Assembly (NCBI RefSeq): GCF_003814875.1
Contig: NZ_RKQF01000001.1
Location: forward strand, 2,232,001-2,296,000
Length of the DNA: 64,000 bases
Reading direction: 5' to 3'
Source of the DNA: Streptomyces sp. Ag109_O5-1
Lineage (GTDB): Bacteria > Actinomycetota > Actinomycetes > Streptomycetales > Streptomycetaceae
Within the stretch, counting starts at the first letter, position 1; each line of letters begins with the position of its first letter. Made by a program: the position numbers and the translations under genes. The notes below the pieces were generated by a model. That model was not told where the DNA came from and ran no database searches. It worked only from the letters and a program-made list of their open reading frames with translations. Below are positions 50,076 to 58,419 of this stretch, in pieces.

Positions 50076-51333
50076 TGTTGACAGAGGGTCAGATGGTTCT
50101 CATGAGAGGAACATCGACTATGGCGGCCCCCAGAAAGTACTCGCTGGAGTTGCGTGAGCGTGCGGTACAGATGTGCCGGACCTCCGACCCGAAGCCGCAG
50201 ATCAAGAAGCTGGCCGTCGACCTCGGCGTGCATCCCGAGGCCCTGCGCGGCTGGATCCGGCAGGCCGAGGCCGATGCCGGCGAGCGGGACGACCGGCTCG
50301 CCACCGACGAGCGGGCCGAGCTGGTGGCGCTGCGCAAGGAGAACGCCCAGCTCAAGCGGGCCAACGACGTGCTGCGGACGGCCTCGGCTTTTTTCGCGGC
50401 GCAACTCGACCCGACCCGGCCCAGGTGACGGCGCTCGTCGACGAGCATCCCCGCCTGGGAGTCGAGTGCGTCCTGCGGGAACTGCACATCTCCTCCTCCA
50501 CCTACTACCGCTGGCGCCGCGCGGAGAAGGAGCCGTGCGAACGGCGGCGCCGCGACGTCGAGCTGACCGAGCGGATTAAGGAGATCCATGCGGAGTCCGG
50601 CGGCAATTACGGCTCGCCGCGCGTGCACGCCGTCCTCAAACGCGAGGGCACACGCGTGGGCCGCAAGCGGGTCGAGCGCCTGATGCGCGAGGCCGACATC
50701 GCAGGCGTCAGCCCGCGGCGCAAGGGCTTCACGCGCCGCGATCCCAAGGCCACGCTCGCCCCGGACCTGGTCAGCCGGGACTTCACCGCGCCGGCGCCGA
50801 ACCGGCTGTGGGTCACCGACCTGACGATGATCTCCACCGGCGAGGGACCGTTGTGGCTCTCGGCCATCCGGGACGCCTTCTCCCGCCGGGTGGTCGCGTG
50901 GGAGACCTCTGCCCGCGCGGACGCCGACCTGGTCCTGACCACCCTGGAGTACGCGCTCGCGTCCCGTGAGGTCGAGCCCGGCAAGCTCATCCATCACGCC
51001 GACCACGGCTGTCAGTACACCTCCATCAAGCTCACAACCCGGCTGCTGCGAGCGGGAGTTGAATCATCCATGGGGTCCGTCGGGGACTCATACGACGCCC
51101 TCGCGGAGAACCTCTGGATGCTCATCAAAACCGAGTGCATCCGCGGCCGCACCTTCACCACAAGGGCCGAGGCCAACCTCGCGCTCTTCGAATACATCGA
51201 CGGCTTCTATAACCCCCGCCGCATCCAGGAACGGCTCGGCTTCCTCAGCCCGATCGAGTACGAGGAGAAGCACTACGCCGAGCAGGCGACGGTCGAACCA
51301 ACGAATCTGAACACCCATCGACCCCTGCTGACC
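50076..51333 (+). mobile_element. IS3-family insertion sequence (second, different copy)
   Basis: Left end TGTTGACAGAGGGTCAGATGG (from 50076) and the complement of the right end CCATCGACCCCTGCTGACCA (to 51333) are imperfect inverted repeats sharing TG-T-A and GGGTC-GATGG. It encloses OrfA/OrfB of another IS3 subgroup than the first copy. Confidence 0.7.
50120..50428 (+). CDS. IS3-family transposase OrfA (second element)
   Basis: 102 aa from ATG 50120. HTH (YSLELRERAVQMCR, IKKLAVDLGVHPEALRGWI) and a coiled-coil tail (ELVALRKENAQLKRANDVLR). The GCTTTTTTC run at 50387-50395 is a good -1 slippery site leading into OrfB. Confidence 0.9.
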   Translation: MAAPRKYSLELRERAVQMCRTSDPKPQIKKLAVDLGVHPEALRGWIRQAEADAGERDDRLATDERAELVALRKENAQLKRANDVLRTASAFFAAQLDPTRPR

Positions 51334-51339
51334 AGCTGA
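50425..51339 (+). CDS. IS3-family transposase OrfB (second element)
   Basis: 304 aa from GTG 50425, overlapping the OrfA stop (GTGA). HTH_21 region GGNYGSPRVHAVLKREG, then DDE residues: Asp in WVTDLTMI, Asp in HHADHGCQYTS, Glu in YDALAENLW. The last codons extend through the right inverted repeat. In-frame reading goes further upstream but only as a shadow of OrfA. Confidence 0.9.
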   Translation: MTALVDEHPRLGVECVLRELHISSSTYYRWRRAEKEPCERRRRDVELTERIKEIHAESGGNYGSPRVHAVLKREGTRVGRKRVERLMREADIAGVSPRRKGFTRRDPKATLAPDLVSRDFTAPAPNRLWVTDLTMISTGEGPLWLSAIRDAFSRRVVAWETSARADADLVLTTLEYALASREVEPGKLIHHADHGCQYTSIKLTTRLLRAGVESSMGSVGDSYDALAENLWMLIKTECIRGRTFTTRAEANLALFEYIDGFYNPRRIQERLGFLSPIEYEEKHYAEQATVEPTNLNTHRPLLTS

Positions 51340-51499
51340 TCAGCACCTCCCGCACGACGGGGGAAGCTCAATCCCCGCGCATGTCATGAACGTACTTCCC
51401 GTCATGACGCGGCCTACCCTCCGCGCAAGGCAACTTCTCCAACCTCCGGTAACGCAACGTCACTTCGAAGGTGAAGTTGCCCATTGCGTTGGAGGCGTG

Positions 51500-51849
51500 G
51501 CGATCCCGCCTTGTGGGGTGCCGGTGACGGTCTCCTTGGAGGTGCCAACCTCGGTGAGGATGCCCGCCTTCAGAAACGCCTTCACCAGCGCGAGCACGCG
51601 TTTGTCTCCGATCCGAGCCCTCACCCGGTCCATCAGAGCCGAGTGCGAGATCTCGTCGAAGCAGGCCGTGATGTCACCCTCCAGCACCCACTCATAAGTC
51701 TTGGATGCCAGGAAACGGGTCTCGGCCATCGCGTCGTGCGCCCGCCGGTTGGGGCGGAAGCCGTACGAGCACGGCGCGAAGTCCGCCTCGAATATCGGCT
51801 CCAGCACCAGTTTCAAGGACGCCTGGACCACCCGGTCGGCCACGGTCGG
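51500..51849 (-). pseudogene. Group II intron reverse transcriptase, middle fragment (3' half of the split gene)
   Basis: From PTVADRVVQASLKLVLEP through YGFRPNRRAHDAMAE, DITACFDEISHSAL and GTPQGGIA this is the RT core of an LtrA-like maturase. It is cut on the left (minus-strand 3' side) after GGIA, before YADD and the maturase domain, and on the right at the TCGG junction with the recombinase element. The matching N-terminal half is at 54564-54927. Confidence 0.85.
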
Positions 51850-51899
51850 CATGGTCATCGCATAGGGCCGCATCGTCCAGTGATTCCTTGGGATCGCTG

Positions 51900-52151
51900 G
51901 TGGTCACGCATCCGTTTCATCCGCTGGCAGGTCGACGTCTGGTGGTGCTGTTCATCAAGCGACGGGCGGGGGCTGTGGTGTTCGTCTGCGCGAGCGACAT
52001 TTCGCGGAGTGTGACGCTGCCCCGGGAGTGGACCGATCGCGCCCCGCGCCCAGCCACACACCGGCTCTCGGCGGAGGGCTTGAGTGCTGCCCGCGCTCTG
52101 GTAGATGCGCTGGTCAGCCGTCGCGCCGGTACCGACGGAGGCGGATCCTGA
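51900..52151 (+). CDS. DUF5372-like small protein of the recombinase element
   Basis: About 83 aa from GTG 51900 (TTG 51888 is an alternative). Starts VVTHPFHPLAGRRL, the hallmark of DUF5372-type proteins that precede serine recombinases in actinobacterial elements, followed by SVTLPREWTDRAP. It is separated from the recombinase by a 46-codon open frame of unclear worth (52151-52288). Possible accessory or recombination directionality role; not established. Confidence 0.6.
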   Translation: MVTHPFHPLAGRRLVVLFIKRRAGAVVFVCASDISRSVTLPREWTDRAPRPATHRLSAEGLSAARALVDALVSRRAGTDGGGS

Positions 52152-52284
52152 TGACAAGGGACCAGTTCTGCACCGTTGTTGGGCCGAGGGCAAGGGCGGG
52201 GCGCCATAGCCGGAGCAAGCGGGGTGTGCTGCGAGGCCGTGATGGCAGTGGCCAACATGGTCGAGTCCGTGCTGGGAGGCGGAC

Positions 52285-54555
52285 GTGAACGGCCAGGGGA
52301 AGATCCGCAGTTCCCATCTGGAGCGCCAGGCGGTCATTTACCTGCGACAGTCCACGCTCGTGCAGGTCAGGGAGAACACCGAGTCCACCCAGCGGCAGTA
52401 CGGGATGGCCGACGAGGCGGTCCGGCTGGGCTGGGCCCGCGTGGACGTGGCGGTGATCGACGCCGACCTGGGAACCTCAGCCCGCTTCGGCGCCGACCGC
52501 GAGGGGTTCCGGCAGGTCGTGGCGAAGGTCTGTCTGGGCGAGGCAGGGGCGATCTTCGGCCTGGAGGTCTCCCGGCTGGCGCGGTCCTCGGCGGACTTCG
52601 CCCGGCTGCTGGAACTGGCCCGCCTCACCGACACCCTCCTCATCGACGACGACGGCATCTACGATCTCGCCGACATCAACGATCGCCTCCTACTGGGCCT
52701 GAAGGGCCAGATGAGCGAGGCCGAGCTGCACATCCTGGCCTGCCGGATGCACGGGGCGAAGAAGGCCGCGGCCGCTCGTGGCGAACTGCGCTTCCCGCTG
52801 CCCGTCGGGTATGTCTACGACGACGAGGGCCTGTGCGTCCTCGACCCGGACGAACAGGTGCAGGCCGCGATCAAGGATGTGTTCGCCGCCTTCACAGCCA
52901 GCGGATCGGCCTACGCGGTGGTCTCCGCGTTCGTGGGCCGTCCCTTCCCGCTGCGGGCATTCGGCGGCATCTGGGCCGGCCAGCTGCGATGGGGCTGTCT
53001 CACCCACGCCCGCGTCCTGGGCGTGCTCAACAACCCCTGCTACGCGGGCACTTACGTCTACGGCCGCTACACAACCCGGCGACGCGTCGAGCCGGACGGC
53101 ACCGTCCACACCGGCGTCCGGCTGCGGTCCCGGTCCGAATGGCCGGTGGTCATCCACGACCACCACGACGGCTACATCAGCTGGGACGACTACCTGGACA
53201 ACCAGGCCAAGCTGGACGCGAACTGCACCCACGACGGCGCCCGACCGCCGCGCGAGGGCATGGCCCTGTGTCAGGGGATCATGCTCTGCGGCTCCTGCGG
53301 GCGGCCGATGACCACCCGCTACCACCGTGGCGGACGGGCCGCCTACGAGTGTTCGGCCTCCCGCGCCGACCAGCAGGCCACCGCGACCTGCCGGTCCATC
53401 GCCGCGGACACCGTCGACGACGCAGTCACCGAGCGGCTGCTTGCCGCGCTGACCCCGCAGCAGATCGCTCTCGCCCTGGCCGCCGCCGACGAGGTCGCCG
53501 ACCGGCATGCCCGCAGCCACCGCGCTGCCGAACTCGCCCTGGACCGCGCCCGCTACGAGGCCGACCGGGCCGAGCGCGCCTTCACCCGGGTCGAACCGGA
53601 AAACCGTCTGGTCGCCCGCACCCTGGAGACCCGCTGGGAGGCCAAACTCGCCGCCCTCGCCGAGGCCGGGCAGGCCCTGGACACCGTCCGCAAGGCCCGG
53701 CCGCCGCTGCCCGAACCCGCCACGCTCAAGGCCCTCGCCACCGACCTGCCCCGCCTCTGGCACGCGCACGACACCCACGACAGGGACCGCAAGCGCCTGC
53801 TCCGGACGATGATCGCGGATGTGACCCTGCTGCCCGAACCCGACCGGCACCAGGCGCGGATCGGCATCCGCTGGCACACCGGCGCCACCGACGAGATCAC
53901 CGTGATGCGCAACGACCTGCGGACCCCGGCGGCCGCTGTCGACCTGATCACCCGGCTCGGCCCCACCCACACCGACGAAGAACTCGTCGCCGAGCTCGCC
54001 GCCGCCGGCCTGACCACCGGCAAGAAACGACCCTTCGACATCAAGGCAGTGCGCTGGGTCAGGCACGCCTACCGTGTTCGGGCACCCCGCACGCTGCCGT
54101 TCCGCAAGGGCGAGATCGGGATCGACGACATGGCCCGCATCCTGGACGTCAGCTACAGCGCCGCCTACTACTGGGTCACCCACCACCGCCTCGACGCCCG
54201 CCAGGACCGCAGCGGCCGTTGGTGCGTGACTTGGAACGAGACCGTCGAAGCCGACTGCCGGGCCAGGATCGCCCGCTCCGGACACCTCAACCCCGCAGGC
54301 CCCGGCGCCCACCCACTGCCCGAGGAAGTACACGGCTGCCTCAGCGTCCACGACGTCGCTATCCGGCTCGGCGTCCCAACGGACGCGGTCTACTACTGGA
54401 TCCGTGTCCACAAACTGCACGCTCGACGGACCACCACAGGCCGCTGGAGCATCCCCTGGAACGAGCAGATCGAAGACTCAGCCCGACAACTCGCCGCCCG
54501 CACCCGGAACTTCACACCCACAACGCAAACCATCACAGCAGGAGGGGCAGTATGA
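52285..54555 (+). CDS. Large serine recombinase (resolvase/recombinase/zinc-ribbon)
   Basis: 756 aa from GTG 52285. Catalytic N-terminal domain with nucleophile Ser in IYLRQSTLVQV (about 22) and GLEVSRLARSSADFARLL; a recombinase domain with GVLNNPCYAGTYVYGR; a zinc ribbon CGSCGRPMTT...YECSA; a coiled coil near 410-490; and two C-terminal HTH-like copies (VSYSAAYYWVTHHRLDARQ and PTDAVYYWIRVHKLHARRT). The C-terminal HTH duplication is like recombinases of transposon type. It probably cuts and joins DNA at the TCGG junctions. Confidence 0.92.
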   Translation: MNGQGKIRSSHLERQAVIYLRQSTLVQVRENTESTQRQYGMADEAVRLGWARVDVAVIDADLGTSARFGADREGFRQVVAKVCLGEAGAIFGLEVSRLARSSADFARLLELARLTDTLLIDDDGIYDLADINDRLLLGLKGQMSEAELHILACRMHGAKKAAAARGELRFPLPVGYVYDDEGLCVLDPDEQVQAAIKDVFAAFTASGSAYAVVSAFVGRPFPLRAFGGIWAGQLRWGCLTHARVLGVLNNPCYAGTYVYGRYTTRRRVEPDGTVHTGVRLRSRSEWPVVIHDHHDGYISWDDYLDNQAKLDANCTHDGARPPREGMALCQGIMLCGSCGRPMTTRYHRGGRAAYECSASRADQQATATCRSIAADTVDDAVTERLLAALTPQQIALALAAADEVADRHARSHRAAELALDRARYEADRAERAFTRVEPENRLVARTLETRWEAKLAALAEAGQALDTVRKARPPLPEPATLKALATDLPRLWHAHDTHDRDRKRLLRTMIADVTLLPEPDRHQARIGIRWHTGATDEITVMRNDLRTPAAAVDLITRLGPTHTDEELVAELAAAGLTTGKKRPFDIKAVRWVRHAYRVRAPRTLPFRKGEIGIDDMARILDVSYSAAYYWVTHHRLDARQDRSGRWCVTWNETVEADCRARIARSGHLNPAGPGAHPLPEEVHGCLSVHDVAIRLGVPTDAVYYWIRVHKLHARRTTTGRWSIPWNEQIEDSARQLAARTRNFTPTTQTITAGGAV

Positions 54556-54563
54556 AACGTCCA

Positions 54564-54927
54564 TCGGGATCCCGAGGCGGCGCCGCTTGTGCGACCCTGG
54601 CTTGGGGATCATCCGTTCCCTGACCGGCACCGGCCGGAAGCTACGGGACTTCAACTGCTCCCGCAGCTCGGCGAGGAACTGCACCTCGCCGAACCGTTCC
54701 CGGACGTAGGTGACGGTCATGCCGTCCACTCCGGCCGAGCGCGCGCCCTTGTTCCCCGCAACCCGCTCCCAGGCCATGGCCAGGAAAGCGGGATCACAGA
54801 CGAGGTTGTACAGATCGTCGAACCGACGATGAGGCTCGTCGGTCGCCCAACGGTGCAGCTTGGTCTGGATCTCCAGTACCCGTCGCTCAGCCCGGAACGA
54901 GCCGAGCGGCAGATCACTCGTATTCAC
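54564..54927 (-). pseudogene. Group II intron reverse transcriptase, N-terminal fragment (5' half of the split gene)
   Basis: GTG 54927 with AGGAGG 6 bases upstream; MNTSDLPLGSFRAERRVLEI, RRFDDLYNLVCDP, NKGARSAGVDGMT, KPGSHKRRRLGIP, the N-terminal RT0-RT1 region of group II intron maturases. The frame leaves RT homology exactly at the recombinase-element junction and adds a short unrelated tail. Confidence 0.85.
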
Positions 54928-55440
54928 CAGCGGCCTCCTGGTCTTCCAGCACTTCCACTACTGACTTGCTGGCCCCCTTCGCCATGCGGCCGGCTTTCCC
55001 GGCCTCGGACTACTACGGAGCCTCCGCCCCGCCCGGCGCCGTCGGCAGACGACGTGCCTGTCCTTCCGTCGCACCGGCTGTGCATGGCGAGGACGACACC
55101 GGACGGTTCCCACGTTCACTTGAAAGTCGATCGACGGGCGAGGCGCCCAGCTCTACCCCTGCGGCATCGCCACGGCTACGCCGCAGACATTCACCGTGGC
55201 CTCCTGGCCGTGGATCACATGGCGACCAGGAGTTACCCGCTCTCGCACAAGAAGCAGGTACGCACCGCGACCAGCCCATATCCGCCAGATTTGAGCTGGT
55301 GGGCCGTTAAGGGGCGTCAGACACCGGTTCCTCTCGTACACCTTCCCGTCTCGCTGACCGGACCCGCACCATCTGGCAGTACTGGCACGTCCCAGCGTTG
55401 TCAGGGCTGCTCCCACCCTCCCCGGCGTCTCCCGGATCAG
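54928..55440 (-). other. Group II intron RNA 5' domains upstream of the split RT (5'-truncated)
   Basis: This gene-free stretch matches the region 5' of the intact RT (57217-57610) block by block on the same strand, including the blocks around GGTTCCCACGTTCACT, CCTGCGGCATCGCCACGG and CCTTCCCGTCTCGCT (plus-strand spelling). Group II intron domains I-III are the natural reading. Similarity stops about 90 bases short of the expected 5' splice site. Confidence 0.6.
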
Positions 55441-55549
55441 GCTGCCCTCAGCTTCACCCGGCCGCTGCGACGGCCAGGAGGCGAAGTAGGGGTCGGACCG
55501 GGGCGCGGTACTGGCCTTGTGACCAGCCCGTTTCCCCGGCCCGCCCTCC

Positions 55550-55585
55550 GCACCGGACATGCGACTCTCACCGCATCCGGCGCTC
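55550..55585 (-). ncRNA. Group II intron domain V
   Basis: On the minus strand GAGCGCCGGATGCG-GTGAGA-GTCGCATGTCCGGTGC folds into the characteristic catalytic hairpin: conserved GAGC start, 34-36 nt size, GNRA-like tip and 2-base bulge. It lies 26 bases downstream of the RT stop, as expected. Confidence 0.85.
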
Positions 55586-55611
55586 CACGGACTCCCTTGG
55601 GGCCGCGCGGT

Positions 55612-57054
55612 TCACACCGTCGCGGTCTTCGCCCACGGTGTCGGGATGCTGTATCCACGCCAGCGATAGCGGGTCACCTTCACCCGCTGCGGGACGAACA
55701 GCGTGATCCCGTCCTCCGCGGGCCGCCAACCGGGCTCGCCGGTCAAGTAGCGGCGCCGCAGAGTCCTCCAGTCGATCCCGGGATGCTGCTTCCTCAGCCA
55801 CAACGTCACTCGACGCCAGCAGAAGTCGTCGAGATAGTGGAACGTGGCTGTGGACGACCCGAACCGGAAGTAGTAACACCATCCCCGCACCGCCGAGTTG
55901 AGCTGGCGGAGCAGGTTGGCGAGAGTGCGTTGACCTCTCTTGTTCGTCATCGCCCGCACCTTGCCCGTGACGGAGGCCAGCGCCTTCTTCGACGGATAGG
56001 TGTAGACGTAGTGCTCGCTGGTGCCCTTCTTGCGCCTCCGCTGGATGTGAAAGCCGAGAAAGTCCAGCCCCTCGTCGATATGGCAGACGCGGGTCTTGGC
56101 CTCGGACAGGCGGAGCCCCAGAGGGGCGAGCACGGCCGTGACCTCCTCCCACAGCGCGTCCGCGTGAGCTCGGGCGCCGCACACCATGATCAGAAAATCG
56201 TCCGCGTAGCGGACAATCCGGTATGTGGCACCTCCGCGTCGGCGGTGTGCTGTCCGCTTGCCGCCGTTGCCGTGAGCGTCCCACTTGGCGCAGAAGTATT
56301 CATCCAGCGCTGAGAGGGCGATGTTCGCCAACAGCGGCGAGGCGATGCCGCCTTGGGGTGTGCCGGTGTTCGTGTCCCTGGTCTCGCCATCGGCGGACAT
56401 GATGCCCGCCTTCAGAAACACCTTGACCAGGGCAAGAACCCGCTTGTCTCCGACTCGTCGGCGCATCCGCTCAAGGAGAGCGGAGTGTGCGATGTTGTCG
56501 AAGCACGCTTCGATGTCCGCATCCAACACCCAGTGGTAGCCCTTGGTGCCGAAATGGTGCACCTCAGCGATCGCGTCATGGGCTCGTCGTTCGGGGCGAA
56601 AGCCGTAGCTGACCGGCTTGAAGGACGCCTCGAAAATCGGCTCCAGGACCAGCACGAGCGCGGCTTGCACGAGCCTGTCCATCGCGGTGGGAATCCCCAG
56701 CCTCCTGAGCTTTCCCCCGCTGCCCGGCTTGGGGATCACGCGCTCCCGCACCGGCAGAGGGGTGAACGTGCGGGCCTTCAACTGCTCCCGCGTGTTCTTC
56801 AAGAAGGCCACGATGTCGGCGTCGTCGGCGATGAAGGCCGGGATGACCCGGTCCACGCCGGCGGTGCGCGCGCCCTTGTTGCCCCTCACCCTCTCCCACG
56901 CGACGGTGAGGAAGTCGGGGTGATGGACAAGGTTGTAGAGATCATCGAACCTGCGGTCGGGATCATCGACCGCCCATTGGTGCAGCTTGGTCTGCATCCG
57001 TCGTACCCGCAGCCAGGCCCCATCGGGGTCGGGCCACAGATCACCGGTATTCAC
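55612..57054 (-). CDS. Group II intron reverse transcriptase/maturase
   Basis: 480 aa from GTG 57054 with GGAG 6 bases upstream, homologous to the start of the split RT (VNTGDLWPDPDG). RT motifs RRFDDLYNLVHHPDFL, KLRRLGIPTAMDRLVQAAL, YGFRPERRAHDAI, GTPQGGIASPLLANIALSAL and the catalytic YADD in IVRYADDFLIM. A maturase/GIIM domain follows (NLLRQLNSAVRGWCYYFRF, GIDWRTLRRRYLTGEPGWRP). It splices and mobilises the intron RNA. Intact. Confidence 0.93.
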   Translation of the reverse strand: MNTGDLWPDPDGAWLRVRRMQTKLHQWAVDDPDRRFDDLYNLVHHPDFLTVAWERVRGNKGARTAGVDRVIPAFIADDADIVAFLKNTREQLKARTFTPLPVRERVIPKPGSGGKLRRLGIPTAMDRLVQAALVLVLEPIFEASFKPVSYGFRPERRAHDAIAEVHHFGTKGYHWVLDADIEACFDNIAHSALLERMRRRVGDKRVLALVKVFLKAGIMSADGETRDTNTGTPQGGIASPLLANIALSALDEYFCAKWDAHGNGGKRTAHRRRGGATYRIVRYADDFLIMVCGARAHADALWEEVTAVLAPLGLRLSEAKTRVCHIDEGLDFLGFHIQRRRKKGTSEHYVYTYPSKKALASVTGKVRAMTNKRGQRTLANLLRQLNSAVRGWCYYFRFGSSTATFHYLDDFCWRRVTLWLRKQHPGIDWRTLRRRYLTGEPGWRPAEDGITLFVPQRVKVTRYRWRGYSIPTPWAKTATV

Positions 57055-57643
57055 CAGCGTCTCCGTCCCTTGCAGTTCCTCAACTACCTGAATCCGCTGG
57101 GCTGCTTCGCCATGTGGACGGCTTTCCCGCCCTCGGACTACTACCAGCCCTCCGCCCCACCTCGGGCCGTCGGCGGACGTCGCGCCTTCCCGCCCCATCG
57201 CACCTGGAGAGCGCACTGAGACGAAAGCTTCGAGGTGGTTCCCACGTTCACTGTGATCCGCTCGTCGGGTGAGGCGGCCAGCTTTGCCCCTGCGGCATCG
57301 CCACGGTTACGCCGCAGTCCTTTCACCGTGGCCTCCCGACCGGCAAGATCAATCCGATCCAGGAGTTCCTGCCCGTACGGGCAGTGCGCACCGCGATCCA
57401 GCCCAGATCCACCGGGTTTGAGCTGGCGGAGGTCTTAAGGGGCTTTACACCGCTGGTTCCTCGCGTCCACCTTCCCGTCTCGCTTGCCGGACCCGCACCG
57501 TCCGGTAGTTCCGGTGCGTCCCGTCGTTGTCGGGGCTGCTCTCCATCAGATCCGGCCGACTCGCCGGGACCGACTGCCCCCTGCTTCTGCCGTCCCGCTG
57601 CGACGGGACGCCGATGCGGGTCTCACACCCGCACGCGGATCAC

Positions 57644-57703
57644 AGCGCCTCGTGGCGCACGGTCTTTCACCTCCGCTCGACTTCAAGCGCCTCGTGGCGC
57701 ACG
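57644..57703. repeat. Two direct 18-bp repeats at the intron 5' end
   Basis: AGCGCCTCGTGGCGCACG occurs at 57644-57661 and 57686-57703 (42-bp period). Each can fold as GCGCC-TCGT-GGCGC and each contains GTGCG on the transcript strand. Only two copies, so not a CRISPR. Confidence 0.75.
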
Positions 57704-57741
57704 TGATCCTCAGCCCAGTCGATTCCGCAGAACACGCTCAT
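57703..57741 (-). pseudogene. First 13 codons of an IS110-family transposase, interrupted by the intron
   Basis: ATG 57741, preceded by AAGGAGA, reads MSVFCGIDWAEDH, the typical IS110 N-terminus with its first catalytic Asp. Coding sense ends exactly where the intron GTGCG begins. The rest of the transposase is not found past the intron's 3' end. Confidence 0.6.
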
Positions 57742-57759
57742 ATGCGTCTCCTTCGTTCG

Positions 57760-58419
57760 GTTGTCTGCGCTGGTGACGAGCGCATGCGGGCCACGCGACG
57801 CTCTAATGCCAGGACTCACCGGTCCGCAATCTCACAAGCCGTTCGCGGCACCAGCGCACCGCACGAGCCTCGGTCTCGCCCAGAGCTCACGGGCTCGCGG
57901 AGACGAACGGGAGGTCACCATGCGGCGGACTCGCACCACGAGCATCAACGTCCGCTGTGGGCCCGCCATTTCATGGTGGCCGGAGGACGCCGGGCGCTGC
58001 CAGTCTTTCAATAGGCATCGCCGTGCCGAAGAGGGTTCGGAGTCATCCCGACGCCCACCAGACCACCACGAAACTCACCGTGGAGAACGGTGCCTGTCTT
58101 CTTTGAGACCTCACAGGTCAGCGACTCAGCGCACCTTCGGTGCGCGCCGGGGGCGTGGTAAATGCCCTGGCGCGCGCCGGAGGTGCTTCTGTCCGCCCTG
58201 ACGTGGGCTGATGCCGGTCCGGGACGCTGGAGGGGTTCGTTCCGGCCGAAACCGAGGCTTCTGTGATGCCGGTGAGCTCGCAGGTCAGCATGGTGCCGAG
58301 GGCCGTCCACGGGAACCGTGGAGTGTTGCTGTGAGCACGCGCGTCAGAATTCCTGTTCCACCCCGGCCCTCCCGGAACGGCGAGTCGCCCGGTCGTCCGG
58401 TGAGGGAGGGAGCAAGGCC
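57760..58419 (+). other. 660-bp gene-free region upstream of the IS110 transposase
   Basis: No convincing ORF on either strand. It holds a 7-bp perfect stem-loop TCCACGG-GAA-CCGTGGA (58306-58322) and a G-rich inverted segment near 58141-58190. IS110 elements carry a long non-coding left end that encodes a bridge RNA before the transposase, and this region has the right place and size. The RNA itself is inferred. IS left boundary not found. Confidence 0.4.

Larger units (their letters stand above)
51846..54567 (+). mobile_element. 2.7-kb serine-recombinase element inserted in a group II intron RT gene
   Basis: Removing 51846-54567 (one copy of TCGG kept) restores the RT frame ...RRRLGIP-TVADRVVQ..., as predicted from the intact RT at 55612-57054. 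TCGG occurs at both junctions (51846-51849 and 54564-54567), so it is the crossover or duplicated core. The element holds a DUF5372-like gene and a large serine recombinase whose stop is 9 bases from the right end. Confidence 0.8.
55490..57702 (-). mobile_element. Group II intron with full RT ORF and domain V
   Basis: The 5' end is placed at 57702 because the transcript strand there reads GTGCGCC, the group II 5' consensus, right after codon 13 of an IS110-type transposase start. It includes domains I-III, the RT ORF in domain IV and a clear domain V (55550-55585). The 3' end (domain VI) is near 55490 but was not fixed exactly. Confidence 0.75.

Noticed and set aside
52176..54623. 815-aa plus-strand ORF in the recombinase region
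   Set aside because: Out-of-frame Arg/Pro-rich shadow of the serine recombinase.
54589..56313. 574-aa plus-strand ORF across the introns
   Set aside because: Runs opposite to two RT genes and through intron RNA domains; no recognisable motifs.
57644..57703. CRISPR-like pair of hairpin repeats
   Set aside because: Only two copies, 24-bp spacer that belongs to the intron, no cas genes in the window.
57484..58014. 176-aa plus-strand ORF near the intron 5' end
   Set aside because: Opposite to intron RNA and IS110 remnant; composition is non-coding.
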